Positions 8,500 through 14,058 of a DNA stretch of 64,000 nucleotides are shown piece after piece; position 1 is the first letter of the stretch; every line of letters starts with the position of its first letter. The notes below the pieces were generated by a model. That model was not told the origin of the DNA. It saw nothing but the letters and a program-made list of their open reading frames with translations, and made no database searches. A program made the position numbers and the translations under genes. The DNA is from Paenibacillus sp. NAIST15-1. GTDB lineage: Bacteria > Bacillota > Bacilli > Paenibacillales > Paenibacillaceae. Where the stretch lies: NCBI RefSeq assembly GCF_001894745.1, contig NZ_BBYF01000006.1, forward strand, positions 62,001-126,000, read 5' to 3'.

Positions 8500-9363
8500 A
8501 TGTGGATGATTTATGCTTTTGGTGCGGCGCTATTTGCAGGTTTAACTTCTATTCTTGCTAAAATCGGAATTCAGCGTACGGATTCCAATCTAGCTACCGC
8601 CCTTAGAACCGGAATTGTTGTCATTTTTGCGTGGGCTATCGTGTTTGCAGGGAACTTACATACGAACCTGTTCGACATCAGCACGCAGTCTCTCTTCTAT
8701 CTCGTATTATCAGGACTGACGACCGGCGCTTCTTGGATCTTCTATTTCAGAGCGCTGCAGCTAGGCAATGTGAATGTCGTCGTTCCCATTGATAAATCAA
8801 GCACGATTATGACAATGCTTTTTGCAATTATCTTACTGGGGGAACCAGTTACCTTACTGAAAATCATCAGTATGGCGTTGATTGGAATCGGAACGTACAT
8901 GATGATACAAAGAAAACAAGATGCTGGACAATCCTCTGACAAAAGCGGTAAATGGGTTTGGTATGCCGTACTATCCGCTCTTTTTGCAGCAATCACAGCA
9001 ATCCTAGGCAAAGTCGGCATTGAAGATGTTGATTCCAATCTAGGCACCGCCATCCGAACAATCGTTGTACTGATCATGGCGTGGTTGATTGTATTCGCAA
9101 CTAAGAAACAGGGCGGCATCAAAGAAATCGACAAAAAGAGCTGGATTTTCCTTACCTTATCGGGTTTGGCCACCGGCATGTCCTGGCTGCTCTACTTCAA
9201 AGCACTGCAAGAAGGGCCCGCAAGTATCGTAGTCCCTATCGATAAATTAAGCATACTCGTGACGATTATCTTCGCTTACATTGTGTTTAAGGAAAAATTG
9301 TCTATGAAAGCTTTTGTCGGTCTCCTTCTGCTTGTTGGCGGAACCTTTATGCTTCTGTTATAA
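8500..9363 (+). CDS. EamA family (drug/metabolite superfamily) membrane transporter
   Basis: 287 residues with ten predicted membrane spans in two homologous EamA halves. The internal repeat is obvious: IQRTDSNLATALRT near the N terminus mirrors IEDVDSNLGTAIRT at about residue 180, and NVVVPIDK mirrors SIVVPIDK. Such proteins export or import small metabolites; the substrate cannot be told from sequence. TTTGGAGGATACC precedes the ATG at 8500, which is preferred over an in-frame ATG 15 bases upstream. A Fur box in its promoter suggests repression under iron sufficiency, which points to a link with metal or siderophore physiology. The gene is followed by a strong terminator. Confidence 0.85.
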   Translation: MWMIYAFGAALFAGLTSILAKIGIQRTDSNLATALRTGIVVIFAWAIVFAGNLHTNLFDISTQSLFYLVLSGLTTGASWIFYFRALQLGNVNVVVPIDKSSTIMTMLFAIILLGEPVTLLKIISMALIGIGTYMMIQRKQDAGQSSDKSGKWVWYAVLSALFAAITAILGKVGIEDVDSNLGTAIRTIVVLIMAWLIVFATKKQGGIKEIDKKSWIFLTLSGLATGMSWLLYFKALQEGPASIVVPIDKLSILVTIIFAYIVFKEKLSMKAFVGLLLLVGGTFMLLL

Positions 9364-9416
9364 CTACCACTTTCTGCGCACATGGTTGATTTGAATAATG
9401 GTAAGATGATTCATAA

Positions 9417-9454
9417 GTTCAAGACTCCGGCTGTTTTATCCTGGAGTCTTGAAC
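9417..9454 (+). terminator. Terminator of the EamA gene
   Basis: A perfect 12-bp stem, GTTCAAGACTCC (9417-9428) with GGAGTCTTGAAC (9443-9454), begins about 55 bases after the stop codon. The sequence after it is T-rich but not a clean T-run. Confidence 0.6.
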
Positions 9455-9552
9455 TTATATCTAACTAGATATTGGATGACTGTTGACCTTGTACTAACGA
9501 TCTCACTCGGATAGCCAAGATCGTGACTTCACCTATAATGGGGACACAAAAA

Positions 9553-9589
9553 AGGCCCGTAAATCATCATGCATCCGATTTACGAGCCT
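9553..9589 (-). terminator. Hairpin, likely secondary terminator behind the tRNA
   Basis: AGGCCCGTAAATC (9553-9565) pairs with GATTTACGAGCCT (9577-9589) with one bulged base. On the minus strand a T-run (complement of 9547-9553) follows, so it would terminate leftward transcription. Confidence 0.5.
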
Positions 9590-9636
9590 GTTCAAAGCTG
9601 CTATGATAAAACATCTTATCGAAGAATTACAGACAA

Positions 9637-9665
9637 ATAAAAAAATCCTTAATGACGTAAGGATT
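9637..9665 (-). terminator. Terminator of the tRNA-Leu gene at 9681-9767
   Basis: AATCCTTA (9644-9651) pairs with TAAGGATT (9658-9665) around a 6-base loop. On the minus strand the stem is followed by a T-run (complement of the A-tract at 9638-9645). Confidence 0.7.
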
Positions 9666-9680
9666 CTGCTAATTAGAGTA

Positions 9681-9767
9681 TGGTGCGGTCAAGAGGACTC
9701 GAACCTCCACGATATTGCTACCACTAGAACCTGAATCTAGCGCGTCTGCCAATTCCGCCATGACCGC
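9681..9767 (-). tRNA. tRNA-Leu(CAG)
   Basis: A class II tRNA with encoded CCA (9681-9683). The acceptor stem GCGGUCA pairs perfectly with UGACCGC. The anticodon arm is CUAGA-UUCAGGU-UCUAG, giving anticodon CAG that reads CUG codons. The long variable arm pairs GGUA with UAUC, and the T arm is normal. Together with the prophage-split copy whose 3' half lies at 10028-10087, this was originally a tandem pair of tRNA-Leu genes transcribed leftward. Confidence 0.93.
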
Positions 9768-10027
9768 ATATAAGATATTGCGTTTGAAACCGATAATAAT
9801 TCGGAATCAGTAATCATTACTATACACGGTTGGAACCATTGTGTCAAGCACCGTCATAGCAAAATTTAACGATTGTAATTAACACATACAATCTGATGGA
9901 AAATTGATGATTATTAAAGGGTGAAACGTAAAAACACCCCGCTGCCGAAAATCATCGACGACGGGGTTATTAGATCATGTAAATATAAAAAAAACCTCAT
10001 AAGCATGAGGATTCATTGATGAAAGTA
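9768..10027. other. Spacer between tandem tRNA genes, with terminators
   Basis: No gene. Two minus-strand terminator-like hairpins lie here: CCCCG (9937-9941) with CGGGG (9962-9966) followed by a minus-strand T-run, and CCTCAT (9995-10000) with ATGAGG (10005-10010), whose eight-A tract just to the left gives a T-run on the minus strand. The second one is the terminator of the original second tRNA-Leu, now stranded beside its 3' fragment. Confidence 0.55.
9987..10010 (-). terminator. Terminator of the disrupted second tRNA-Leu
   Basis: CCTCAT-AAGC-ATGAGG hairpin (9995-10010) with a minus-strand T-run from 9994 downwards. It sits directly after the tRNA 3' fragment at 10028. Confidence 0.65.
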
Positions 10028-10087
10028 TGGTGCGGTCGAGAGGACTCGAACCTCCACGATATTGCTACCACTAGAACCTGAATCTAG
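10028..10087 (-). pseudogene. 3' fragment of tRNA-Leu(CAG) displaced by prophage integration (contains attL)
   Basis: The fragment carries the CCA end, acceptor 3' strand CGACCGC, T arm, variable arm and anticodon arm. It stops abruptly after the sequence CTAG at 10087, where prophage DNA begins. Its acceptor strand CGACCGC pairs perfectly with the 5' strand GCGGUCG of the complete tRNA at 50162-50248, showing that the two pieces were once one host gene. Confidence 0.85.
10069..10087. repeat. attL core
   Basis: The 19-bp sequence CACTAGAACCTGAATCTAG is identical to 50203-50221. Sequences diverge immediately after it on the right side. It covers the anticodon stem-loop of tRNA-Leu, a common crossover site for tyrosine integrases. 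Confidence 0.85.
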
Positions 10088-10121
10088 TATTGGCTGTGGA
10101 ATGTAGCTCCTTTTATTCTTC

Positions 10122-10150
10122 AAACCCTTGTAAATCAAGGGTTTTTTCTT
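10122..10150 (+). terminator. Terminator at left prophage border
   Basis: AAACCCTTG (10122-10130) pairs with CAAGGGTTT (10136-10144), followed by a run of T. Oriented toward the prophage interior, it would insulate the element from rightward host transcription. Confidence 0.65.
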
Positions 10151-10198
10151 TTTCCTTTTCCAACTAGTCCTTTCTATTCTATACAAATCTGTTGAGTC

Positions 10199-10258
10199 TG
10201 TCCCCGATTTGTCCCCATATTTCCTCCGCCCCCAATAACATTTCATTTGGGGACGGAC
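10199..10258. repeat. Putative integrase arm-type sites, left arm
   Basis: GTCCCC occurs at 10201 and 10212 (period 11), a variant CGCCCCCAATA at about 10228-10238, and an inverted copy TTGGGGACGG at 10249-10258. The same motif, CCGTCCCCAAT, is tandemly repeated at 50051-50072 on the other arm. The distance to the core is about 114 bp. Confidence 0.5.
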
Positions 10259-10342
10259 TCAGAATTTATAACTACTTTCAAGCGCCGATGAATAGTTAAA
10301 CGTCCCAGCAGAGCGGCATGGTGAATAGCTAAATGTATATAA

Positions 10343-10372
10343 TAAAAAGCCCTGGAGTAATTCCGGGCCTTA
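10343..10372 (-). terminator. Leftward terminator of the YolD-like operon
   Basis: GCCC-T-GGA pairs with TCC-GGGC around GTAAT, and the stem is flanked on the left by an A-run (T-run on the minus strand). It lies directly after the zinc-ribbon-like frame. Confidence 0.6.
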
Positions 10373-10378
10373 TCATGA

Positions 10379-10527
10379 CTATCCATATACAGGTTTATTA
10401 CAACGCAAGCAGGTATATACTCCGTTCAACCATTTCCCCTTCATAGCAGCTTTACACCCACATAAGTGAGGTTGCACTGGGGCAATGGGCTTTCGAGTTG
10501 ATGGTGTTCTTCTCTCCAGTCCCTCAT
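10379..10527 (-). pseudogene. Small zinc-ribbon-like ORF, apparently frameshifted
   Basis: An ATG at 10527 overlaps the stop codon of the YolD-like gene (ATGA) and has GGAGG upstream. Its frame, however, ends after 28 codons at 10441. A neighbouring frame running to 10379 encodes a cysteine pattern, CGC followed 18 residues later by CLRC, typical of a small zinc ribbon, but it has no start codon of its own. The simplest reading is one small zinc-ribbon gene broken by a one-base change near the CCCC at about 10480. A programmed shift or sequencing error are alternatives. Confidence 0.35.
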
Positions 10528-10859
10528 GCTCTTACCTCCAAAATGTCATCCATCTTAATCCATTGCTTTTCTCCATCAAGAAGCAGTTTGACGCGTCGAC
10601 CTTGAGGATCAAGATCTATCACCTGAGCTGTGAGCTGACACTGTTCAAATGGATCATACATTTGAAGTGTGATTGTCCCGCGCTCGCTCATGGACTGCTG
10701 CAGAAGTGCTTCAATCTGTTCACACTCTTGTTCATCAAGCGTAGGTCGCTGCTGACGGTTCCGTTCATGTTGCTGCTCAAGCAACGCCTCTCTATGCTCG
10801 GGCAGGATAAAACGTGAACCTTCAAAAATTCCGTTTCCATTAAGCTTGCTCATTCTCAT
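10524..10859 (-). CDS. YolD-like family protein
   Basis: 111 residues. The N terminus (LNGNGIFEGSRFILPEHREAL) and the C-terminal beta-rich half ending in KQWIKMDDILEV match YolD-like proteins. In Bacillus these are encoded with UvrX/YqjW-type Y-family DNA polymerases and induced by DNA damage. No polymerase gene accompanies it here. Its promoter is strong: TTGTTA (10909-10914), 17-bp spacer, TATAAT (10886-10891), with a LexA-type palindrome at 10871-10884 at the start of transcription. It is likely SOS-induced and may partner with a host polymerase. The start could be the ATG at 10859 or the one 6 bases later. Confidence 0.7.
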   Translation of the reverse strand: MRMSKLNGNGIFEGSRFILPEHREALLEQQHERNRQQRPTLDEQECEQIEALLQQSMSERGTITLQMYDPFEQCQLTAQVIDLDPQGRRVKLLLDGEKQWIKMDDILEVRA

Positions 10860-10870
10860 CCATCTCCATA

Positions 10871-10884
10871 GGAACGTTTGTTCC
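10871..10884 (-). promoter_or_regulatory. LexA-type SOS box at the yolD-like promoter
   Basis: GGAAC-GTTT-GTTCC keeps the GAAC-N4-GTTC core of the Gram-positive SOS box and is a near-perfect palindrome. It lies directly downstream of a consensus -10 element (TATAAT on the minus strand, 10886-10891), where LexA would block initiation. Confidence 0.6.
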
Positions 10885-10930
10885 TATTATATTCAAGCGG
10901 AGTCATTTTAACAATGTTAATTTTGAGCAA

Positions 10931-10965
10931 TATAAAAGCCGACGAGGGCAATCCTCTTCGGCTTT
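10931..10965 (-). terminator. Terminator of the XRE regulator gene
   Basis: AAAGCCGA-C-GAGG pairs with CCTC-T-TCGGCTTT around GCAAT. It is flanked by A/T tracts on both sides and immediately follows the regulator stop codon. Confidence 0.75.
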
Positions 10966-11174
10966 TATTCGTTCTCAGAAATGTGTCTCATTAAATCGGC
11001 AGGTTGGCATTCAAGCGCATCGCAAATCTTATCAAGTACATCAACTGGTATGTGCTTGATTGTTCCAACTGCAAATGCTGAAATGGTGGGCGGTCTTATG
11101 CCTGTTTTCTCTGCAAGTTCTTTTTGGGTCATCTCGCGTTTGGCAAGCATAACCTTAAGGTCGAACTTAATCAT
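10965..11174 (-). CDS. Small XRE-family DNA-binding regulator
   Basis: 69 residues consisting almost only of a Cro/CI-type helix-turn-helix (MTQKELAEKTGIRPPTISAF as the HTH core), similar to the YozG/Cro-like single-domain regulators. The ATG at 11174 is preferred because AGAGGTGAT lies just upstream; an in-frame ATG exists at 11189. It is divergent from a tiny hydrophobic ORF at 11322. The 150-bp gap between them holds four copies of a palindrome ATACG-N5-CGTAT that overlap both promoters, so this protein probably represses itself and the small ORF. No ligand or protease domain is present. Confidence 0.8.
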   Translation of the reverse strand: MIKFDLKVMLAKREMTQKELAEKTGIRPPTISAFAVGTIKHIPVDVLDKICDALECQPADLMRHISENE

Positions 11175-11197
11175 GATATCACCTCTCACTACATTAT

Positions 11198-11286
11198 ATA
11201 CGATATACGTATTATATTAATACTATTATCGTAAATATTTTTATGTTAAATACGTTTTTCGTATTGTTTTATTACGTTATTCGTAG
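11198..11286. promoter_or_regulatory. Four palindromic operators (ATACG-N5-CGTAT) in the XRE/peptide intergenic region
   Basis: Sites are at 11198-11212 (perfect arms), 11220-11234 (weaker: ATACT/CGTAA), 11250-11264 (perfect arms) and 11272-11286 (TTACG/CGTAG). Their centres are 22, 30 and 22 bp apart, so the first two and last two lie on similar helix faces. The third touches the -35 and the fourth fills the spacer of the rightward promoter at 11264-11292. The first overlaps a TATAAT serving the regulator on the minus strand. Confidence 0.65.
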
Positions 11287-11292
11287 TATAAT
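11264..11292 (+). promoter_or_regulatory. Sigma-A promoter of the 44-aa hydrophobic peptide
   Basis: -35 TTGTTT (11264-11269), 17-bp spacer, and -10 TATAAT (11287-11292). It is overlapped by two of the four palindromic operators, so it should be repressed when they are occupied. Confidence 0.7.
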
Positions 11293-11321
11293 AAGAGTAT
11301 AGAAAGGAGGTGAACACAAAC

Positions 11322-11456
11322 ATGAGTAAGAAAAAGACTCCGGCACCACCGCCAGAGTCAGAAAAGAAAGGCGACCGAATCTCGGTTCGCGAATGGGTAT
11401 TGCTCACCACAGCGTTCGCCCAGCTCGTAACCGCGGTCATCAGCCTCTTTAAATAA
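11322..11456 (+). CDS. 44-aa hydrophobic peptide, holin-like/type I toxin-like
   Basis: A near-perfect ribosome site (AGAAAGGAGGTGA) precedes the ATG at 11322. The peptide has a charged Pro/Lys-rich N terminus of about 22 residues. A single membrane helix follows (REWVLLTTAFAQLVTAVISLF) and ends in Lys. This layout, with E-x-L-x-x-x-x-F-x-x-L-V, resembles the putative holin-like toxin family (TxpA/BsrG-type) of Bacillales prophages. It is followed by a very stable hairpin at 11464-11489. A 12-bp inverted repeat links its coding region to the 3' untranslated region. Its promoter is covered by operators of the adjacent regulator. Toxicity is inferred only. Confidence 0.65.
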   Translation: MSKKKTPAPPPESEKKGDRISVREWVLLTTAFAQLVTAVISLFK

Positions 11457-11463
11457 GAGGAAA

Positions 11464-11489
11464 GCCACTCGCCCTTAGGGGCGGGTGGC
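11464..11489 (+). terminator. Very stable hairpin after the 44-aa ORF
   Basis: GCCACTCGCCC (11464-11474) pairs with GGGCGGGTGGC (11479-11489) with one G-T wobble and a TTAG loop. No T-run follows, so it may stabilise or process the transcript as much as terminate it. Confidence 0.5.
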
Positions 11490-11549
11490 GATTCGGTCGC
11501 CTATCTCAAGTATAACACAATCGGAAAAACAGAATACAAGAAGGGATTG

Positions 11550-11639
11550 ATGAGCGTGAAAAAAATCAATAAGATTGACGTAGCGATTGGGCTTATGATG
11601 TTGTCTCTCACCATCAATATCATCAACCTGTTCAAATGA
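11550..11639 (+). CDS. 29-aa hydrophobic peptide, second toxin-like ORF
   Basis: AAGGGATTG precedes the ATG at 11550. After a short basic N terminus (MSVKKINKID) the peptide is a single membrane helix ending in NLFK, the same ending style (LFK) as the 44-aa peptide upstream. It is followed by a GC hairpin GGGGGC-AGCA-GCCCCC (11655-11670) and overlaps the ATG of the next ORF. It may be a second small membrane toxin or a paralogue. No separate promoter is clear, so it is probably co-transcribed when readthrough of the 11464-11489 hairpin occurs. Confidence 0.5.
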   Translation: MSVKKINKIDVAIGLMMLSLTINIINLFK

Positions 11640-11875
11640 GTAGTTGGCGTATGCGGGGGCAGCAGCCCCCTTTCTCCAAACTCGAAAGTGTACAAGACTT
11701 CGTTGATCTTTTCCAGGGCACCCGGCTTGATTACGTAAGTTGGGGCGCGGATATTGTCAACGTCCTGACCGTCTCCTGGGTGAGCTGCATCCTGGATGAC
11801 AGATATACCGATGATCACAAAAAGGTTCGACGATTAAAAAACCTTTTGGCAGCATCAGCAAAAGTCCATGAATGA
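11636..11875 (+). CDS. Hypothetical protein, 79 aa, translationally coupled
   Basis: The ATG at 11636 overlaps the stop of the 29-aa peptide (ATGA), which suggests coupling; it has no independent ribosome site. The product is mixed hydrophobic/charged, with a possible weak membrane-associated stretch (ADIVNVLTVSWVSCIL) and a Lys/Arg-rich C terminus. A GC-rich hairpin lies inside its first codons, which counts against it. No family recognised. Confidence 0.35.
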   Translation: MSSWRMRGQQPPFSKLESVQDFVDLFQGTRLDYVSWGADIVNVLTVSWVSCILDDRYTDDHKKVRRLKNLLAASAKVHE

Positions 11876-11935
11876 AAATACTCTGAGGTGGGCTTCTGCC
11901 CCCTCTATATTTATGTAGGAATATTTGGCGAAGGC

Positions 11936-12103
11936 TTATGAGGAATTATAACTAGATAAAGAAACAAGAGCCGCAGGGATGCCTTCCCATACGACTCTTG
12001 TTTGCTTGCCGGCACACCGGCTCAACACCAGTATATCAAACATCATCTCAACGTTAAAGAGGTAGGCTGCTGCGAGATAGAATGCAATCAATTCAAACAG
12101 CAA
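11936..12103 (-). CDS. Possible 55-aa membrane protein at end of the late operon
   Basis: A TTG at 12103 follows AGGAGG with 9-base spacing. The first 17 residues form a hydrophobic helix (LLFELIAFYLAAAYLF), followed by a charged tail. The second half of the frame runs through a strong hairpin that looks like the terminator of the late operon (11962-12003), so either the protein is shorter or the frame is accidental. No family recognised. Confidence 0.3.
   Translation of the reverse strand: MLFELIAFYLAAAYLFNVEMMFDILVLSRCAGKQTRVVWEGIPAALVSLSSYNSS
11955..12003 (-). terminator. Probable late-operon terminator
   Basis: AAACAAGAG (11962-11970) pairs with CTCTTGTTT (11995-12003) and the internal GGGA pairs with TCCC. 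On the minus strand the stem is followed by TTTCTTTATC. It lies downstream of all leftward structural genes. Confidence 0.55.
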
Positions 12104-12145
12104 CAGTGCTAGCCTCCTGTTGAGGTTCAACAATAAACGTTTATA

Positions 12146-12562
12146 TCAAGCTATTCTGACTATACTAATACACGCATTGTCATATACCGTCTCGCCCAAA
12201 ACGCCAAATAAAATTAAGATATTAGTTCCTTTTTTTGTATTAACTATGGCAGACCCTGATAAATTCCCTTTTTCCCCTGGAGGAAAATATGAATTTGATG
12301 CAAGAGATGAGTTTAACGTTTCGCCATTTAAGCTGAGTATAGTTGATGCAGCATTGTACTCCTTCGGAATAGTCACGCTAACCGTATAACTCACAAAATA
12401 AACAGCATTAGACGAAAGATGAATTTCTCCCGTCCCCTCTTTAAGGGTAATTCCTTTTCCATTCTTAGCTGTTATCACCTGGAATGAAATAGGCACACCC
12501 GCTTTTAATAATTGCTCCGCACTACTAAAAGCAGAGAAATTATTTTCCGTTACATTTCCCAT
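12146..12562 (-). CDS. Small beta-rich protein resembling BclA-C/C1q-type domains
   Basis: 138 residues. AAAAGGAGATGC precedes the ATG at 12562. The sequence runs as alternating beta strands with a Gly-rich core (ISFQVITAKNGKGITLKEGTG), an aromatic strand (AVYFVSYTVSVTIP), and a Ser/Asn/Gly-rich loop before LSGSAIVNTKKGTNILILFG. This pattern recalls the trimeric TNF/C1q-like C-terminal domain of exosporium protein BclA and of phage decoration or fibre-tip proteins. It is the last clear gene of the late operon, after the lysis cassette. A virion-surface or receptor-binding role is inferred. Confidence 0.5.
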   Translation of the reverse strand: MGNVTENNFSAFSSAEQLLKAGVPISFQVITAKNGKGITLKEGTGEIHLSSNAVYFVSYTVSVTIPKEYNAASTILSLNGETLNSSLASNSYFPPGEKGNLSGSAIVNTKKGTNILILFGVLGETVYDNACISIVRIA

Positions 12563-12688
12563 TCAAATGCATCTCCTTTTATCAAAGATAATACATCCTA
12601 TGTTCAGAGAGTTGGACAAGTTCTAGCTCATTTCTATCAAATTCTATAAAACAGGCAAAAGTATAAAATAAGAGAGACGTAGTTTCTC

Positions 12689-13363
12689 TTAACACATACT
12701 TACTATTGAATAAACGGTTCGACCGTCTCCTTTAAGTGTAGCCGATTGGTGCTTTAACTGAGACGATCCAGAGCCGTCCAAGAAAATGCCATCCGTGAGC
12801 GTGCCGCTGCCTATCTTCTGCTTGATGGCCATCCTAAAGGATTCCGCTGTACAAGGCGAATCCGTGACTACCATCCAAATGTTCAAACTAGATCCATATA
12901 CGATTGCAGTTCGATATGTTTTGCCTACCATGTTAGGCATGTTTTGCTGCCTAGCTATCTGCAGCCAGTGCTCATCGTCCTGCAGCGACATAGATATGCC
13001 TCCCTGCGCCCAGTACCGGCTACGATCAGACACCTGCAGCTCGTCGGCCGACCTGACAACCTGGATGCTATAGCGGCGAGAGGCTACATCCCAAACCAAT
13101 GTGCCACGGGCATACTTGGCATTCTCCCAACCCGAGCCGTACTCTCCGCGCTTGCCCTTTACCGGAACGTCACCATGAACCGCTATGGAGAGAACGGCTC
13201 CATTTCGGGGATCAAAAAAGCCGCCATTGATAGCAGCGGCTAATGGCTGACTTTGTACGTTTGTCCGGCAGGATCGAAGCTGCACATCGTTCGGGCTGCA
13301 TTTAAGCGAGTGAAGCACGACGCCATCTGACGCCGTGCATTTGCTGTATGTCGCCTTGCTCAC
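12689..13363 (-). CDS. Phosphodiester glycosidase family (NAGPA-like) protein
   Basis: 224 residues. The motif AAINGGFFDPRNG near residue 43 and the C-terminal DGIFLDGSGSSQL are the hallmark pieces of the phosphodiester glycosidase family (named for the enzyme that uncovers mannose-6-phosphate by removing GlcNAc). These enzymes cut sugar-1-phosphodiester bonds. The gene overlaps the endolysin gene (ATGA at 13360-13363), so it is part of the lysis cassette. There is no signal peptide, so it would depend on the holin or act from the virion. A role on teichoic acid or another phosphodiester-linked wall glycopolymer is an inference. Confidence 0.75.
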   Translation of the reverse strand: MSKATYSKCTASDGVVLHSLKCSPNDVQLRSCRTNVQSQPLAAAINGGFFDPRNGAVLSIAVHGDVPVKGKRGEYGSGWENAKYARGTLVWDVASRRYSIQVVRSADELQVSDRSRYWAQGGISMSLQDDEHWLQIARQQNMPNMVGKTYRTAIVYGSSLNIWMVVTDSPCTAESFRMAIKQKIGSGTLTDGIFLDGSGSSQLKHQSATLKGDGRTVYSIVSMC

Positions 13364-14058
13364 TTTGCCACCCCCTTGGATATAGTTACCACTTTATGTG
13401 CCTGGTCCCATTTGACACCAGCGCCAAAGGCCTCAGCCATCGCTCGGGCGGGCACATATGATACGTCATTGATAAGGATCCCGTCTTTAATTTGCTTGCC
13501 ATCAACAATAACCGTTACATTATCTTTTGCTGCTGGATCAGGCTTAGGTGCTGGCTGCTGCGGCTTGTCCAGGCCGATCATCTCCCGATCAATCATGTTC
13601 AAAAACTTCGACCAGTGAGGCAAAATACGGCTAGGACAGTTCTTCCCTGTCCAATGCTTATGCGGTACAATCCGCTGTAGAGGAATGCTATATTTCTTAG
13701 CAAGTTTGGCAATCAACCAAGCTGCATTAACCCACGCCTTCTGTTCGTCTAGTCCAGCATTCATACATACCTCTATGCCAATACTCGTCGCATTACCTGG
13801 ACCCGATCCATCACCGGCATGCCAACCTTGCTCGTTGTCACGCAGATGCTGATATATGTCCTTGTCGTCCACCGTGTAGTGCCAGCTCTTCTTCGCCCCG
13901 CCGCTACCGTTCAGCAAATACTTCGAATGTGCTTCTGCTGTGGCTCCTACAGATTCATTATCTGTGTTGTGAATAGTCAGCCACCCGGGTGTCATTTGCT
14001 TGTTTGGCTTGTTCGCTCTCCCATCTGGTAACAGCCTTTGCTTAATTTCGATTGTCAT
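13360..14058 (-). CDS. Endolysin: N-acetylmuramoyl-L-alanine amidase with C-terminal stalk domain
   Basis: 232 residues. The N-terminal two thirds is an Amidase_2 (T7-lysozyme type) domain, with zinc His in LTIHNTD, His in SWHYTVDD and the later HKHWTGKNCP ligands. The last 55 residues (VTVIVDGKQIKDG, then VPARAMAEAFGAGVKW) form a copper amine oxidase N-terminal-like domain, frequent in Paenibacillus surface proteins and probably a wall-binding module. The ATG at 14058 is favoured because GGGAG precedes it; a GTG exists at 14070. It overlaps the holin gene and the glycosidase gene, forming a lysis cassette. Confidence 0.88.
   Translation of the reverse strand: MTIEIKQRLLPDGRANKPNKQMTPGWLTIHNTDNESVGATAEAHSKYLLNGSGGAKKSWHYTVDDKDIYQHLRDNEQGWHAGDGSGPGNATSIGIEVCMNAGLDEQKAWVNAAWLIAKLAKKYSIPLQRIVPHKHWTGKNCPSRILPHWSKFLNMIDREMIGLDKPQQPAPKPDPAAKDNVTVIVDGKQIKDGILINDVSYVPARAMAEAFGAGVKWDQAHKVVTISKGVAK

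Larger units (their letters stand above)
10088..10378. other. Left prophage end: terminator and presumed integrase arm sites
   Basis: No gene is seen. A plus-strand terminator lies at 10122-10150. GTCCCC repeats 11 bp apart lie at 10201 and 10212, with an inverted copy near 10249-10258. A leftward terminator lies at 10343-10372. The repeats match tandem repeats inside the end of the integrase gene, as expected for attP arm-type sites. Confidence 0.55.

Noticed and set aside
10013-10246. Minus-strand 77-codon frame at the prophage left border
   Set aside because: It includes the tRNA fragment and the att/arm region and has no coding signature.
11501-11818. Minus-strand 105-codon frame
   Set aside because: It has no ribosome site and covers the 29-aa ORF region whose plus-strand reading has a proper site; composition looks random.
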